Assembly (NCBI GenBank): GCA_027625915.1 | Contig: JANTQA010000057.1 | Span: forward strand, 11,160,001-11,224,000 | DNA length: 64,000 nucleotides | Reading direction: 5' to 3' | Source: Anaeramoeba flamelloides | Lineage: Eukaryota; Metamonada; Anaeramoebidae | Shown: positions 23,490 to 34,371 of the stretch, piece after piece | Layout: each line of letters opens with the position of its first letter | How positions within the stretch are numbered: position 1 is the stretch's first letter | Made by a program: the position numbers and the translations under genes | The notes under the pieces: generated by a model | What the model was told of the DNA's origin: nothing | The model's input: only the letters and a program-made list of their open reading frames with translations | Databases searched by the model: none

Positions 23490-24125
23490 CTAAAAAATTT
23501 TTGCTTTTGATCGATGAAAAATCTGCTTTCTTTGTTTAAAAACCACTTCTTTTTGAGGTTGTTTTCAGCTCCCAATTTAAAGTGTTAAGGAAAACAAGAG
23601 TTTTTCAAACTTTCAGTTTTGAGTGTCTCTTCACCTTCCTTCCTTTTATGGTTCTTTTAGAAAAAGTGAAAACAAAAAGAATTACCCAATTTTTAGGAGC
23701 TATTTTCAAAAAAATATGCTAACTTTTAAAACATTTGGTTTAAAGACACTCTGTTGAAGACAATAAAAATACACTTTCAAACAAGAAAATTAAAACAAGT
23801 CAGTTCTTGAAAATTCAATTGAATTTACACAACAAATTCTTCGGACAGACCCATATACCTACTGAACGAAACACAGCAAAATAAATAACAAAAATGATTG
23901 AAAAATAATGTTATTTCTATTTTCTTTCTAAGAAAACGGACATAACCCAACAGTATTCTTCAGTCTTGTAACAAAATTGAAAATTCATAAAATCGACTTT
24001 TTTTTTCCCCACAAAATAATTTACTTTTTACAAGTTGCCTTCTATCCCAATCCCTCTTTTTATTTAATAATTCTAAAAATCCTTTTTTTTTTCTTTACTT
24101 ATAAACTTATTACCTTTCAATTCTT
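23490..24125. other. Upstream region of the dCTP deaminase gene
   Basis: No further gene supported. A short open frame at about 23580-23490 minus is noted under the neighbouring pseudogene. The last 100 bases before the ATG at 24126 are T-rich, as expected for a promoter/5' leader in such DNA, but no specific element is recognisable. Confidence 0.5.
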
Positions 24126-27100
24126 ATGAACGTATCAATGTTATCATTTGACTCCAAGTTGGTTTTATTTTTTTCTTTTACAACCTTTTGTTTCTGGATC
24201 TATCTTGCAATCAAAAGCCTTTTTAAAAAAAAGAATTTGAATGGGTGTGTCTTAACAGGCAAAGAAATTAAAAAAGCAATTACCAAAGGGCAAATTGGCA
24301 TTACAAACAAAAAAAAGACAGTTGATCTCAATTCGCTTATTGGGTGTGCTTCAATCGACTTAGCACTAGGGTCTGTTTTTAGAAAATACACAAAGAATAC
24401 GAAACCAATTGAAATCGTAGAAAAGACGAATTACCAAGACTATACAGAACTCATTGAATTGAGTAAAAAAAAGCCTTATCTTGAAATTGCACCCCACGAA
24501 TCTTGTTTAGGGATCACTCAAGAAAGTGTTTACGTTTCCAAAAATCTCTTTGGACTTATTTCAGGTAGATCAAGGTATTTCGTTTTTCCCATTATTTTCA
24601 CACTTGTGTTTGCAAAAACCGAACCAGTTTATTTTTTCAGAGAGCACTGCAAGAGATCTGTTTTATTCTTCTAAATTTTGGTCTTGATGTTTTTTTGTTC
24701 AAAGTTATTGCTTTTAAAAAAAGTGTGATCATAAAAGTTTTAAAAATTGCCTTGTAAATCGATCTACTGAAGTTATGCCAACTGTTTTAGAGATCACTTT
24801 GCAAAACTTATTTGCCACGCTTTTTTAAAAGCGTATAAATTATTTTTAGATTTTTTTTTTTCATTTAAAAATGAACAAAGATCATCAATTTTTAATGATC
24901 CTTTGACACACTTTCAATTTGGTAACCTTTTTTTCACAAAAAAGAAATTCACAAAAAATTTTGTAGATCTAAATCTCACTGTTCAAATAAAGCCGTTATC
25001 AAACCATCAAAAACAATTTGAAAATGATCACTAATTTAAACTTTATACAACAACAAGCCTATAAAACAGACACAATTACAATCAATTTTTGTGTCTCATT
25101 TTTTAAGGAAGTAAGTACCTTTTACCATTTTAAAATTTTTAATTTTGTGAACATTACCGAAAAAATATTTTTTGAGTGCCAACCAGATATTGACTCTTTG
25201 AAACCAAAATACCATTCACAACTCTATTCATGAAAAGAAAAATAAACCCAAAATAAATCAGATTGTAATCTTTAATTTTTTTGAACATTTTTTTTGATTA
25301 AATTTTGGTTTTAGGATATTTAGTTTTGGATCTAGAAATGTGTTTATGGGAATCTTTGAAATTAATCAAAGAATAAACCAAAAAAATATAGATATATGGT
25401 GGTGTGTATTTGAAATAAATATTTTCTTTTAGAAGACCAAACACGAAAGATCACCTTTCCAAAGTATTTTTTGAAATCAAAAATGAAAAGAAAAAAAAAA
25501 ACAACCAAATACTATTTTTCAGAGATTTATTTTCTATATTTTCTTAATTTGGATGAACCCAAACAATTTTTTCCCTTGAATTTCTTATCACATTACTATT
25601 TATTATTATTTAACAAAACACTTTTGAAAACAAATTTACTTACAAAATTCTTTTTTCAAATATTTTTCTCAACCAAAACCAAATAAAGAATACAGTTTCA
25701 AAAATTAGAGTAAAGGGGGTAAATTCTCGGAATCAAAAAACAGTTACAAAAGACTCAAACCCAAAGAAAAAGAAAAATTTAGAGAAAAAATTACAAACAG
25801 ATTCAGAATTATTTTGAGTTTTCCAATTTAATCGAAAATAAATAATTATAAAATCAAATGGATTTGTCCAATAAATTTATATACTCAAGAAGAATTTAAA
25901 ATCTCTGATTTTCTAAACCAAAACTAGAATTAGATGAATAAGATGAAAATAGTATTTTTAAATTCATTCTTGGAAATTTTTTAGAAATAAAAATAAATTT
26001 TTTATCAAAAATTTTAGAACCAAAATATTTCAATGAAGAATAAAAAATAAAACTCAAATAAAGAATAAGTAATAGTATCAGATGTTTCATATAAGATCAA
26101 GAAATAAATGATTTTTTATTTATTTTTTCTTGATCAATTTTTTCATTTTTTTGAATTTCCATTTTTTAGTTGGTATGAAAATATATTTTATTAGGAGATA
26201 TCCAACTCTCGTATTTATTAAAATATCAATTTTTTTGATTAAAGAAATGATTTGAAGAATTCAGTTTCACATAAATGACAGCACTCAAAATTTGAAAAAT
26301 GTACTACTTCCTTAAAAAAAATATTTAAAAATAAAAGATTCTTAATTTATGAAAATTCAAATACCCAAAAAAAAAAATCAAAGGTTTCCCAATTAAAAAA
26401 AAATGCAATTTCTAACAATTTAAAATAGTGAATATTTTTTTTTAAAACTTTTTTGAACTTTTCTATTTTAAAAAAGTGAAAAAATGAAATAAAATTGAAT
26501 TAAAAGTTTTTTATTTGAATAAAGTGAGGGTTAAACATTTACATATGGTGTAGAGGCCGAAGTTTGAAGAAAAGCACTTAACGACAATGAAAACATTTTT
26601 TAAAAAAAAAATTAAACATTTACTAATTTTTCACTTTTTGATAACTTAACTTATAATAAAAAATATTGGTTAATAAAAGATCTTGAATCTAAAATAGTTT
26701 TTCAAGGTATTATAAAATTTAAGTTAAAAAATCCAATTTTCCTCGTTCTATTAAGATTTTTTTCAAATTTAATAGCAAAAAATTTGAATATTTTTATTTC
26801 ATAGTAAAATGGTCATATCCATATATTTTAAAAGTATTTTAAATTTGATGAATATCTTTCAAACGAATAATCAATATTTTTGACTATTAAAGAATTATTT
26901 ATTGACATAAATTGAAAAAAAAAAATTTGGTTGACTTTTTTCTTTAGGTTTTTTTTACTTTATGAGATAAACCGAAAATTTATTTAATTTTTGGTTTGTT
27001 TCCTAAGTTAAAAAAAAAAATCATCATGCTTTTCCATAATTTAAAAGAGTTGAATAAAATCAAAGATTTTACTCTATCATTTTAAATTATGGAAAAGTTA

Positions 27101-29252
27101 GGCACTTGATGGAGACTTTAGTTAACCTTTTCATAATTTAATAAAATAGAGTAAAATCTAAATGTTTTTATTCGATTCTTTTGAACCCTGAAAAACCTAT
27201 GAAACGATAATAATTATTACAAGTATTTTTTTTTTCCTATTTCAACTTTATTAGATAATTATGACATTTTCAAAACGATTAGTTATTATCTATCAAATCA
27301 AATATATCCAAGTTGAACTAAATAAAAATTCATCTTTCAGTTTGTTTGAAATTTGTTGTATGAAAAAAACCCTTTTTTTCTAGACTATAGACTTTAAAAA
27401 AATTTTTTTATACTAACAACAAAAAATACAATGATCTCATGAATTTGAAGTTATGTAATTTTGATTATATTGTACATAAACTTTATTATTTAAGATTAAA
27501 AGTCAACGAAAGTGGTATTTTTTTCTCACTTTTTTTTTTTTTTTTTCATTTTATTATTTTAAAGTAATGTTTTCTAAAAAAAGTTTTTACTATTTTTTTA
27601 TTTTTATTTTTTTATTAAAGAGATGCGATTCAACAAAATTACATTCTATTTACCAATAGGTTTTTTTTTAAATTTTCATTTTGATTAGAAAATCAATAGA
27701 TTTTCGAAACAAAACAAAATGTAAAAAAAAACTAGGCAACCATAGAAACACTAAAATTGTATTTAGAGTTTTGAAAAAGTTTTCACTTTATTAAAATAGA
27801 AAAAAATTTTAAAAAAATTTAATTCTGACAATCACATTAAAAAAAAATTAATCACTTTATTAAAATAGCTGTAACAAAAACAAAAACCCATATGATTTCA
27901 ATTAATAAAAATCCCAAAAAACAAAAAAAAATTATCATAGGATCTCAAATTTAAAAAATGAAATTACAAAAAAAAAAGTTAAGAGGATCTCTATTGTAAA
28001 AAAAATTAATTAAAAAAAAAAGTTTCAAGAAATTCCCCATTTTTTAAAACCCAAATTTCTTTAAAAAAAATCCAATCTTCTCTTATTTTATATTACCTGA
28101 ATGTTTTAAATGTCTTTAATTTAAAACAAAATATTTTCTTTCAGTACAGAATCAATATAATTCGATTTAAGATAATTTTTTGTTATTATATAATGTCCCG
28201 AATTTGACAAAGTAATGTTATTTTAATATTCTTTTGATAAAAATAACTCTATTGAGAAAAAAAAAAAAAAAAAAAAAAAAAGATATTTTGTATCTCAAAA
28301 AGCTTCTAAGATTGAAATTTCAAAACAAATACAGTTATTTTCAAAATAATAATTCATAGCAACTCAAATTGTAAATATGTGATGATATTAGGCGTTTTTT
28401 TTTTTTTTCCAAAAAATGTACTCATTTTTGATTGTTGATTTTAAGAGATTGATTGTGCATCGCTTATTGGTTGATTTTTAATTGGAATTAGACCATCCTA
28501 TAAATTGCTGATTATTTTTTTTACAATTTTGGAAAATTATTTTTTACCTTCACGAATAAGTACTAAATACAAATATTTTAAAACTTTGACAGTTAAAGGG
28601 TTTATAAACCATTGCTCAAACTACCCGACTCATTCATTTTAAATATTTTGAGAACATACTTTTAAAACTACAAACATATACTTTTTTTTTAACACTACCA
28701 AAATTTATTAATTATTTTACTGTTTTAAAGTGACTGCAGTGATAAGTTATGAAATACTATTGTCAGACGAACACCCATTGTGAAAACATTACGATTTTTA
28801 AGATAAGGACAATTATGATTATTTTCAAAATTATATTAAAATTTCGGTATAATTTGCCTGTTAGTTTGGACAACTTTAATAATTTATGATTTTTTTTTTT
28901 TTTTTTACATTTTTGAATTTTTTTTTCTATTTAATTGAAAAGATTTGCTAGAGTAGGACTTTTTATACATTTTTGTGCAAATTTCATTCAACCAGGGATT
29001 GAAGCACAACAAGTTCTAGAAATATTTAATGCCTCTAATGTAATATATATATATTCATTTTATTTCTATTGTTTATTATATTTTAATATATAATAATATA
29101 ATAAGTTATTTATTATTATTATCATTATTGTTTAAATAATATAGCACCCTCTCCGATTGTATCCAGGCGAAAAAATTTGTCAAGTAGTCTTTCTTAAAAT
29201 GCTTGGGGAAGGTGTTAATTATAAAGGAAAATTTTTTAAACAAAAACTTTAA
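24126..29252 (+). CDS. dcd: dCTP deaminase (Dcd family) with N-terminal membrane anchor
   Basis: Exons 24126-24574, 28943-29039 and 29145-29252 join in phase (2, then 0) to give 217 residues. Residues about 11-33 are a hydrophobic segment followed by KKK, a probable signal-anchor. The rest matches bacterial-type dCTP deaminase: L43TGKEI, CASIDLALGS (74-83), E120IAPHESCLGIT, then GRSRFARVGLFIHFCANFIQPG (147-168), QVLEIFN (173-179) and LRLYPGEKICQVVF (185-198), ending YKGKFFKQKL. Residues corresponding to E. coli Ser111, Arg115 and catalytic Glu138 appear as S149, R153 and E176. The reaction would be dCTP to dUTP plus ammonia, or dCTP to dUMP in bifunctional members. The enzyme is mainly bacterial, archaeal and viral; a spliced eukaryotic copy suggests an old transfer. 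A trimeric dUTPase is the main alternative, but the VLE glutamate and FARVGLFIH favour Dcd. Confidence 0.9.
25800..26335. repeat. Dispersed repeat B, copy 1
   Basis: Aligns by eye with 49200-49745. Shared landmarks are GAGAATTTAAAAAATAT-like sequence, TCAAGAAATAAAT..TTTTTATTT, TTTCTTGATCAAT.TTTTCAT and ATGTAC.T.CT. No coding frame. Family unknown. Confidence 0.7.
26620..27500 (+). repeat. Dispersed repeat A with palindromic core, copy 1
   Basis: Close relative of 42025-42970 in the same orientation and of 47040-47930 inverted. The left arm begins CTAATTTTTCACTTTT and includes TTGGTTAATAAAAGATCTT. The palindromic core lies at 26928-27205, and the right arm includes TTATACTAACAACA and GATTATATTGTACATAAACT. 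No protein coding seen. The class of element is unknown. Confidence 0.8.
27640..27745. repeat. Short piece of palindromic-module family
   Basis: Contains GATTAGAAAATCAATAGATT and a trailing AAAAAAAACTAGGCA, words shared with the arrays at 54055-54700 and 21836-22260. Confidence 0.6.
27990..28500 (+). repeat. Dispersed repeat C, copy 1
   Basis: Aligns by eye with 62525-62985. Shared stretches include TAATTTAAAAC, TTCGATTTAA, AAAAATGTACTC, TTGTTGATTTT and GATTGTGCATC/GATCGTACATC. Both copies carry an A-run in the middle. No coding frame. Confidence 0.75.
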
Positions 29253-29989
29253 TTTCTTATGTTTTTTTTTTTTTTTTAATTATTTTTTTTAAAAGAAATA
29301 AAATTACATTTATATCAAAATAAAAGAATTAGAATGAATAAATATTTATTATTATTATTATTTTTTCGAAATTACAAAGTATTGTTTTAAAATATATTTG
29401 ATAATACACTTTTTAAAACAAAACACCAAAGAAAAAATGTGGAAATTTTATCGAGTTATTTGCGAAACCCTTGTTGATTAAACGTTATTAGTTACATTTT
29501 CTCAATAATAAAATACTTTGTAAAACTAAAATTTAAATCAGGGATAATAAATGTTTTTATTTTAGAGAACTCACAACCCCGATTGAATTATTGTTTTAAA
29601 ATAGATATTTAAATTAATTATGATTTGATATTAATATTACATTCATTTCACAAAAATGTTTTAAAAAAATTAAAAAAGAAAAAAACAATAAAAAAATGAA
29701 AATAACCTTTCTTTTATCAACTTCAAACCCCAGATAATTTGATTTTTGTTGAATTAAAAATAATAATTTGAATTGTTTTAAAAGATTTGAGATATAGAAT
29801 CTCTAAATAATTATCTTTGAGAGAAAGAATTATAATTAAAATTAGACAAGATTTCCCAAAAAACAATAATTTTCAAAATAATTTTCAAAATTTTACAAAA
29901 AATTTCTTGATACTAGTGATTTTATTATTTTTCAATTGAAGTCGATCCAAAAAAAGAGAGATATTTTAGAATTACTTTTAATCAAAAAA
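29253..29989. other. AT-rich stretch downstream of the dCTP deaminase gene
   Basis: Nothing coding seen. Presumably the gene's 3' end and intergenic DNA before the LINE remnant. Confidence 0.6.
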
Positions 29990-31535
29990 GCGAATATAAA
30001 TAAAATTTATCAAAAATTAAATTCAATATCTGAAAATAATAACTCAATTTGGATTAAAACCGAATAAATACAAAACAAAAATTTCATAAAATTTATAAAA
30101 AATTATTAATTTAGGTATTTATTTGGATAAAATTTCACATTTATTATATAACATGAATAGGCCGAAAGAAACTTAGTATATTTCTAAACAATTATTTAAT
30201 AATAACTTATAAAAAAATAATTTGAAAATTAGTCTAATAAAAAAATTTATATTAATCCAATTAATATATGGATTAGTAATATAAAATTATAAAATAAAAA
30301 AGATAAATTATTTGAACTCTTGGAAAAATTCATTTATTACTGAAATAAGTAAAAATAAAAAGAAAAAAACTTATTATTATTCTCAAAACTGAAATTACTT
30401 TCAAAAATTTGGTAATTTCAATCAATAAATTGAAATTTAAATTCAAAAATAAATTAAAAAAAAAATATCTATGCCTGATTTTGATAAACTAATAAAATTC
30501 AATCAAAGAAACAAAAAATAAAATCAACCGGAATTCAAAGAATTTAAAACTTCTTAAAAAAGAAAGTTATAATTAAAATTATAAAGAGTTACTGAATTTT
30601 ATCAGTTAGAAGTACGGTTAGGTTATTTTAATTAAACAAATAAAAAAAAAACTCTAGACACTTTAGTTAGGTTTTCCAAAAATTAAAAGAATAGATAAAA
30701 AGCAAAATTTTTAACTTAATACTTCTGAATCTCACTAAACCACAGTTAACCCTTTTTTAATTCCGGAAATAAAAAGAATTGGGTAAAAACAACCATTTTA
30801 CTCCACTCTTTTAAATTATAGAAAAACTAGGTTATCCTTATTGAGTTTTTTATTTTATTTGGAAAATCAATATATTTATGTTAGGTTTTTTTTACTTTTT
30901 GAAAGAAACCGAAAATTTATTAAAATTTTCTGTTTATTTCAAAAAGTAAAAAAAAACCTCGAACACTTCACAAATAAAATAGAAAACCTCAAAAAAACCT
31001 CGAACACTTCACAAATAAAATAGAAAACCTCAAAAAAACCTAGAACACTTAACAAATAAAACAGAAACCCCAAGAAAACCTGACAACACTTTATGGATCT
31101 CTACTGAACTTGACAAAACCACATAAGAATATATGAAAATATTAAAAAAAAAACAAAATTCTTTATTTAAAACTAAAAATTATTAAAGTTATCCACTAAG
31201 CTCAACAACCCTAAAATTTAGGACACTTACTAATTGCCTAAACAGATAGTATAATGTAATAGATATCAACTCAAATAAATTTTCTCCTTTATATTTAAAA
31301 ATATCAGTAAAAGGAAATTTAAGAAAATATTAATCATTTTTTATGGGTATGTATATAATATGGAAAAGACAGAATAATATTTAAATACACTAAAAGAAAG
31401 AAACTTTACTGAAATAATTTTAAACTGATAGTTTAAGATTTTTTCCGCCAATTTTTAACAGGGAAATCTATGATTTTACACTTAAATTTCTGAAAGAGCA
31501 TTTAAGTATAAAATGGAACTTAAAGTGTAAATTAC
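29990..31535 (+). mobile_element. Decayed LINE (non-LTR) remnant carrying a palindromic insert
   Basis: About 29990-30605 aligns by eye with 52660-53215, the segment after the reverse-transcriptase catalytic motif (TTTGGATTAAAACC.AATAAA, GG.ATTTATTT.GATAAAATT, AATTAA.ATATGGATTAG, TTGGTAATTTCA). About 31170-31535 aligns with 53455-53850, the C-terminal zinc-motif part. The frame is broken by many stops, so this copy is old. A palindromic-module array (30612-31095) lies between the two parts at the same place as in the other copy. The reverse-transcriptase core is absent, as expected of 5' truncation. Confidence 0.75.
30612..31095. repeat. Palindromic-module array inside LINE copy 1
   Basis: Contains stems (TTTTCGGTTT-type inverted halves around 30890-30950, AAAAGAATTGGGTAAAAAC against a TTTTACTCCACTCTTTTAAA arm) and three direct units of about 40 bases (30952-31080). 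Each unit is built on CCT.GAACACTTCACAAATAA followed by AGAAAACC. These are the same words as in the arrays at 21836, 42300, 47040 and 54055. Confidence 0.85.
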
Positions 31536-32278
31536 ACTCCCTCTATATTTAAAAAATAAAAAAAAAAACAATATTTTTAAGGTTAATAAATCCCAAATTG
31601 GTAAAATTATTGACCTTTTTTTATGAGGAGATATTGTTTTTAAAACCGTTATATCCGCTTAAACTTAATCACATAATATGTTTTAAAACTGATTAAAGTA
31701 ATAAAAATATGACAAAAGTCAAGAATAAATCTTAAAGAGCAGCTCAATTCCGATATTTTAAAAAATTGTAATTCATTTTTGTATTAACTCAGATTAAGTC
31801 AGATTTCTAACACAATTAAAAAATAAAAAAATATAAAATTATGAATCTGGACCACAAAAATTTCCCTCAAAAGTAGTTTAAAAATGATAAAAAAATATTT
31901 AACATTGTAAAAAAAAATTATAATCTTTTACATGATACCTTTCCTATTATTTAACAAATTACAATTTTTGTTCAATTTTCTTTTGATTTCACAAGTCTTT
32001 ATGACTTTCAAGACTCATTTCATTGGTTTACCCTTTTTTTAAAACTCCTTGATTGAAATTTCCAACAACAATGACAATGTAAATCGAGATATCTTTCATT
32101 TTGTTTTCTAAATTGGTCATTATTTAAATTAAAAAAATAATTGAGTGATAAAAAAAATTTTTAAAAAGAGATACTTTTGTGCTTTTAAGATACAATGCTA
32201 TTAGATCATAGAATGTGTTATTTATAACATTTTTAGCGAGAATATGACTAATTTGCAATTGACTACCTTCTCGCGAAA
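31536..32278. other. AT-rich stretch, no gene seen
   Basis: No coding segment supported; AT-rich sequence only. Confidence 0.6.
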
Positions 32279-32521
32279 ATGGACATTGCAAAGAAAAAAA
32301 CTTTTAAAATTTCTTTTAACTTACTAGATCTACTTTTCTTACACGATTATCTTACCCCAAATAGCTTACATAATACACTTGATCATACATCAAGACACAC
32401 GAACAATATCCCAAAGAATATACAAGTTTTAAAAACTATTCTTTTAATTCAAAATAAAAAAGAGTTAAAATGTTGCAGTAGTAATAATAACAAAAAAAAA
32501 AATTCAAAATTATTAAATTAA
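32279..32521 (+). CDS. Possible small protein, unrecognised
   Basis: ATG-led frame of 80 codons ending TAA, starting in the context CGCGAAAATGG. The product is mixed in composition (NLLDLLFLHDYLTPNSLHNT, later QVLKTILLIQNKKELKCCSS) and ends with an Asn/Lys-rich tail. It would be tail-to-tail with the giant minus-strand gene, only about 60 bases apart. It may be a real small gene or a last exon, or the frame may be chance; no family recognised. Confidence 0.35.
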   Translation: MDIAKKKTFKISFNLLDLLFLHDYLTPNSLHNTLDHTSRHTNNIPKNIQVLKTILLIQNKKELKCCSSNNNKKKNSKLLN

Positions 32522-32583
32522 ATAAAAAATTAATTTCATTATTTATTGTTTTGTTAAAATAAAAAACAAAAAACAAAAAAATC

Positions 32584-34314
32584 TTAATTTATATTTTCCA
32601 CCAAAGATTTTTCTTCAATGATATCAGTAGAAGATAGTTTTAAAACCTTTTCAAGAATAGAAATATAAGATTTTTGACCATTTTCTGTTCTATTATTAAA
32701 ATTAATAAGCTGTTCATCTATACGAATTTTTTCTTGGCTTTCAAAATTTAAAATCTGTGATTGCAATTTTTCATAATATTCATTAACATTTTTATTAAAT
32801 TGGTTTCTTTTTCTTAATAATTTATCGTTATATTCTTTTAATCTTTTCTCATGTCGTTGCTTTATTCGATCAAATTGTTTTTCTTTATTCTGTTTTAAAG
32901 AATTTAATAATTTGTTTATTTTTTTTTCAAAAATTGCATGATATTTTTTTGATTCTTCAGAAAAATACCAATTTAAAAACTCTTCAGAATTCAAAACACT
33001 TTCATTCTGCTTATTCTTATTTGAATGCTCTACAATTTCTTTCTTATCATTCTCAATGGCATTTTCATTCTTTTTGACATTTTTATTTTTATTTTTATTC
33101 TCATTTTCATTCTTATTCTCGTGCTCATTGTCATCCCCCCCCTCATTTATGATATTATCTTTCTCATTATTATTTTCCTTGCTTTCGTTATCGTTATTAT
33201 TCCTTTTTTTTATCGTATGGTTCAACCCAAACATTTTTTTAATAATCAATTGCTCGTTAATAATTTTTGAAATAATTTTTTTATTCTCTTCAACGATCCA
33301 AAACTCCTTTTTCAGGATATCAATTATTGCGATTTTTAATGCATTTTTGATCTCTTGGTTTAATAATCCCAACAAAAATAAAATCCCATGGGAATCAATA
33401 AATTTCGAATTTTCTACAACAACACCAAAATCAAATTTATTGACTATATCTATTAGCATCTGCTCCGCGTTTTGGCTTTGTTCATTTTCCCAGAAACCTA
33501 AATTAGCCTTCAAAATATTTAACACCGAAGAGTCTCTCATTTCGAAAATACCAGAATTTTTCATTGATATTCTAATTTCCATTCTATTTTTCAACACCAT
33601 TAAATTAATTACGTTCATTATTTTTATTGATAAATTTGGAGGTATTATTGTTAGATTTTCATCAATAATTTTTTTAAAGCTAACAAAATTTTTTAAAATA
33701 TAATCAGAGGACTCACTTTCTGAAAATTTAGGTTTTTTTTCAAAATAATTCAAAATGCTTTGGAAGATTTCACGGCAAAATAAATGGTTTTTGAATAAAA
33801 TTTTATAGGTATTAAATCTTGGATACTTTTTCGAAAATTGATTTAAAAATAATTTTTGGATGATGTTTAATGTTTGGATACAGACTTTGTCATTATGAAT
33901 CTTTTCTAAATCCATTTCATATGCTTCCAATTTGAAATGAATTATTTCCCATAGCCACTCAACTGCCTTGGCCGTCCACAGCATATCTAAATTTAATGGG
34001 GTCATTAATCTTTTGATATCTAACAAACAATAAACTAATAAATTATCATCCTTTAATAATTGGACTTTCCTTAATAACTCATGGAAAATTTCCATTTCAA
34101 TGATTACTTGTTGCTTTTCTTTAGATAAACTTTTTTTAATTCCGTTTTTCCTCATGGTTTCTAATAATTTGATATCATAATCAGATTCTATTGCATTCAA
34201 TTGCCCATCATTATTCCCATCGTCATTTTGATCATCGTCATTATTTTTCTCCACATTAATTATATCGATTCCAATAACATCCTCATCCTTCTTTTTCTTC
34301 CCAACACTCTTTTG

Positions 34315-34371
<57 letters not shown>

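Larger units (their letters stand above)
24575..28942 (+). other. 4.4-kb intron of the dCTP deaminase gene
   Basis: Starts GTATTT and ends GAAAAG. It falls exactly inside the GRSR-FAR catalytic motif. It contains several dispersed repeats: 25800-26335 (copy also at 49200-49745), 26620-27500 (copies at 42025-42970 and, inverted, 47040-47930) and 27990-28500 (copy at 62525-62985). A segment at about 25015-25107 ends in a perfect GTAAGT donor but is not needed for the enzyme. Open stretches here (25471-25686, 25896-26090 minus) look like noise. Confidence 0.85.

Noticed and set aside
25015-25107. Segment ending in a perfect GTAAGT inside the dCTP deaminase intron
   Set aside because: The enzyme is complete without it and the translation has no Dcd motif; possibly a decoy site or an unrelated exon.
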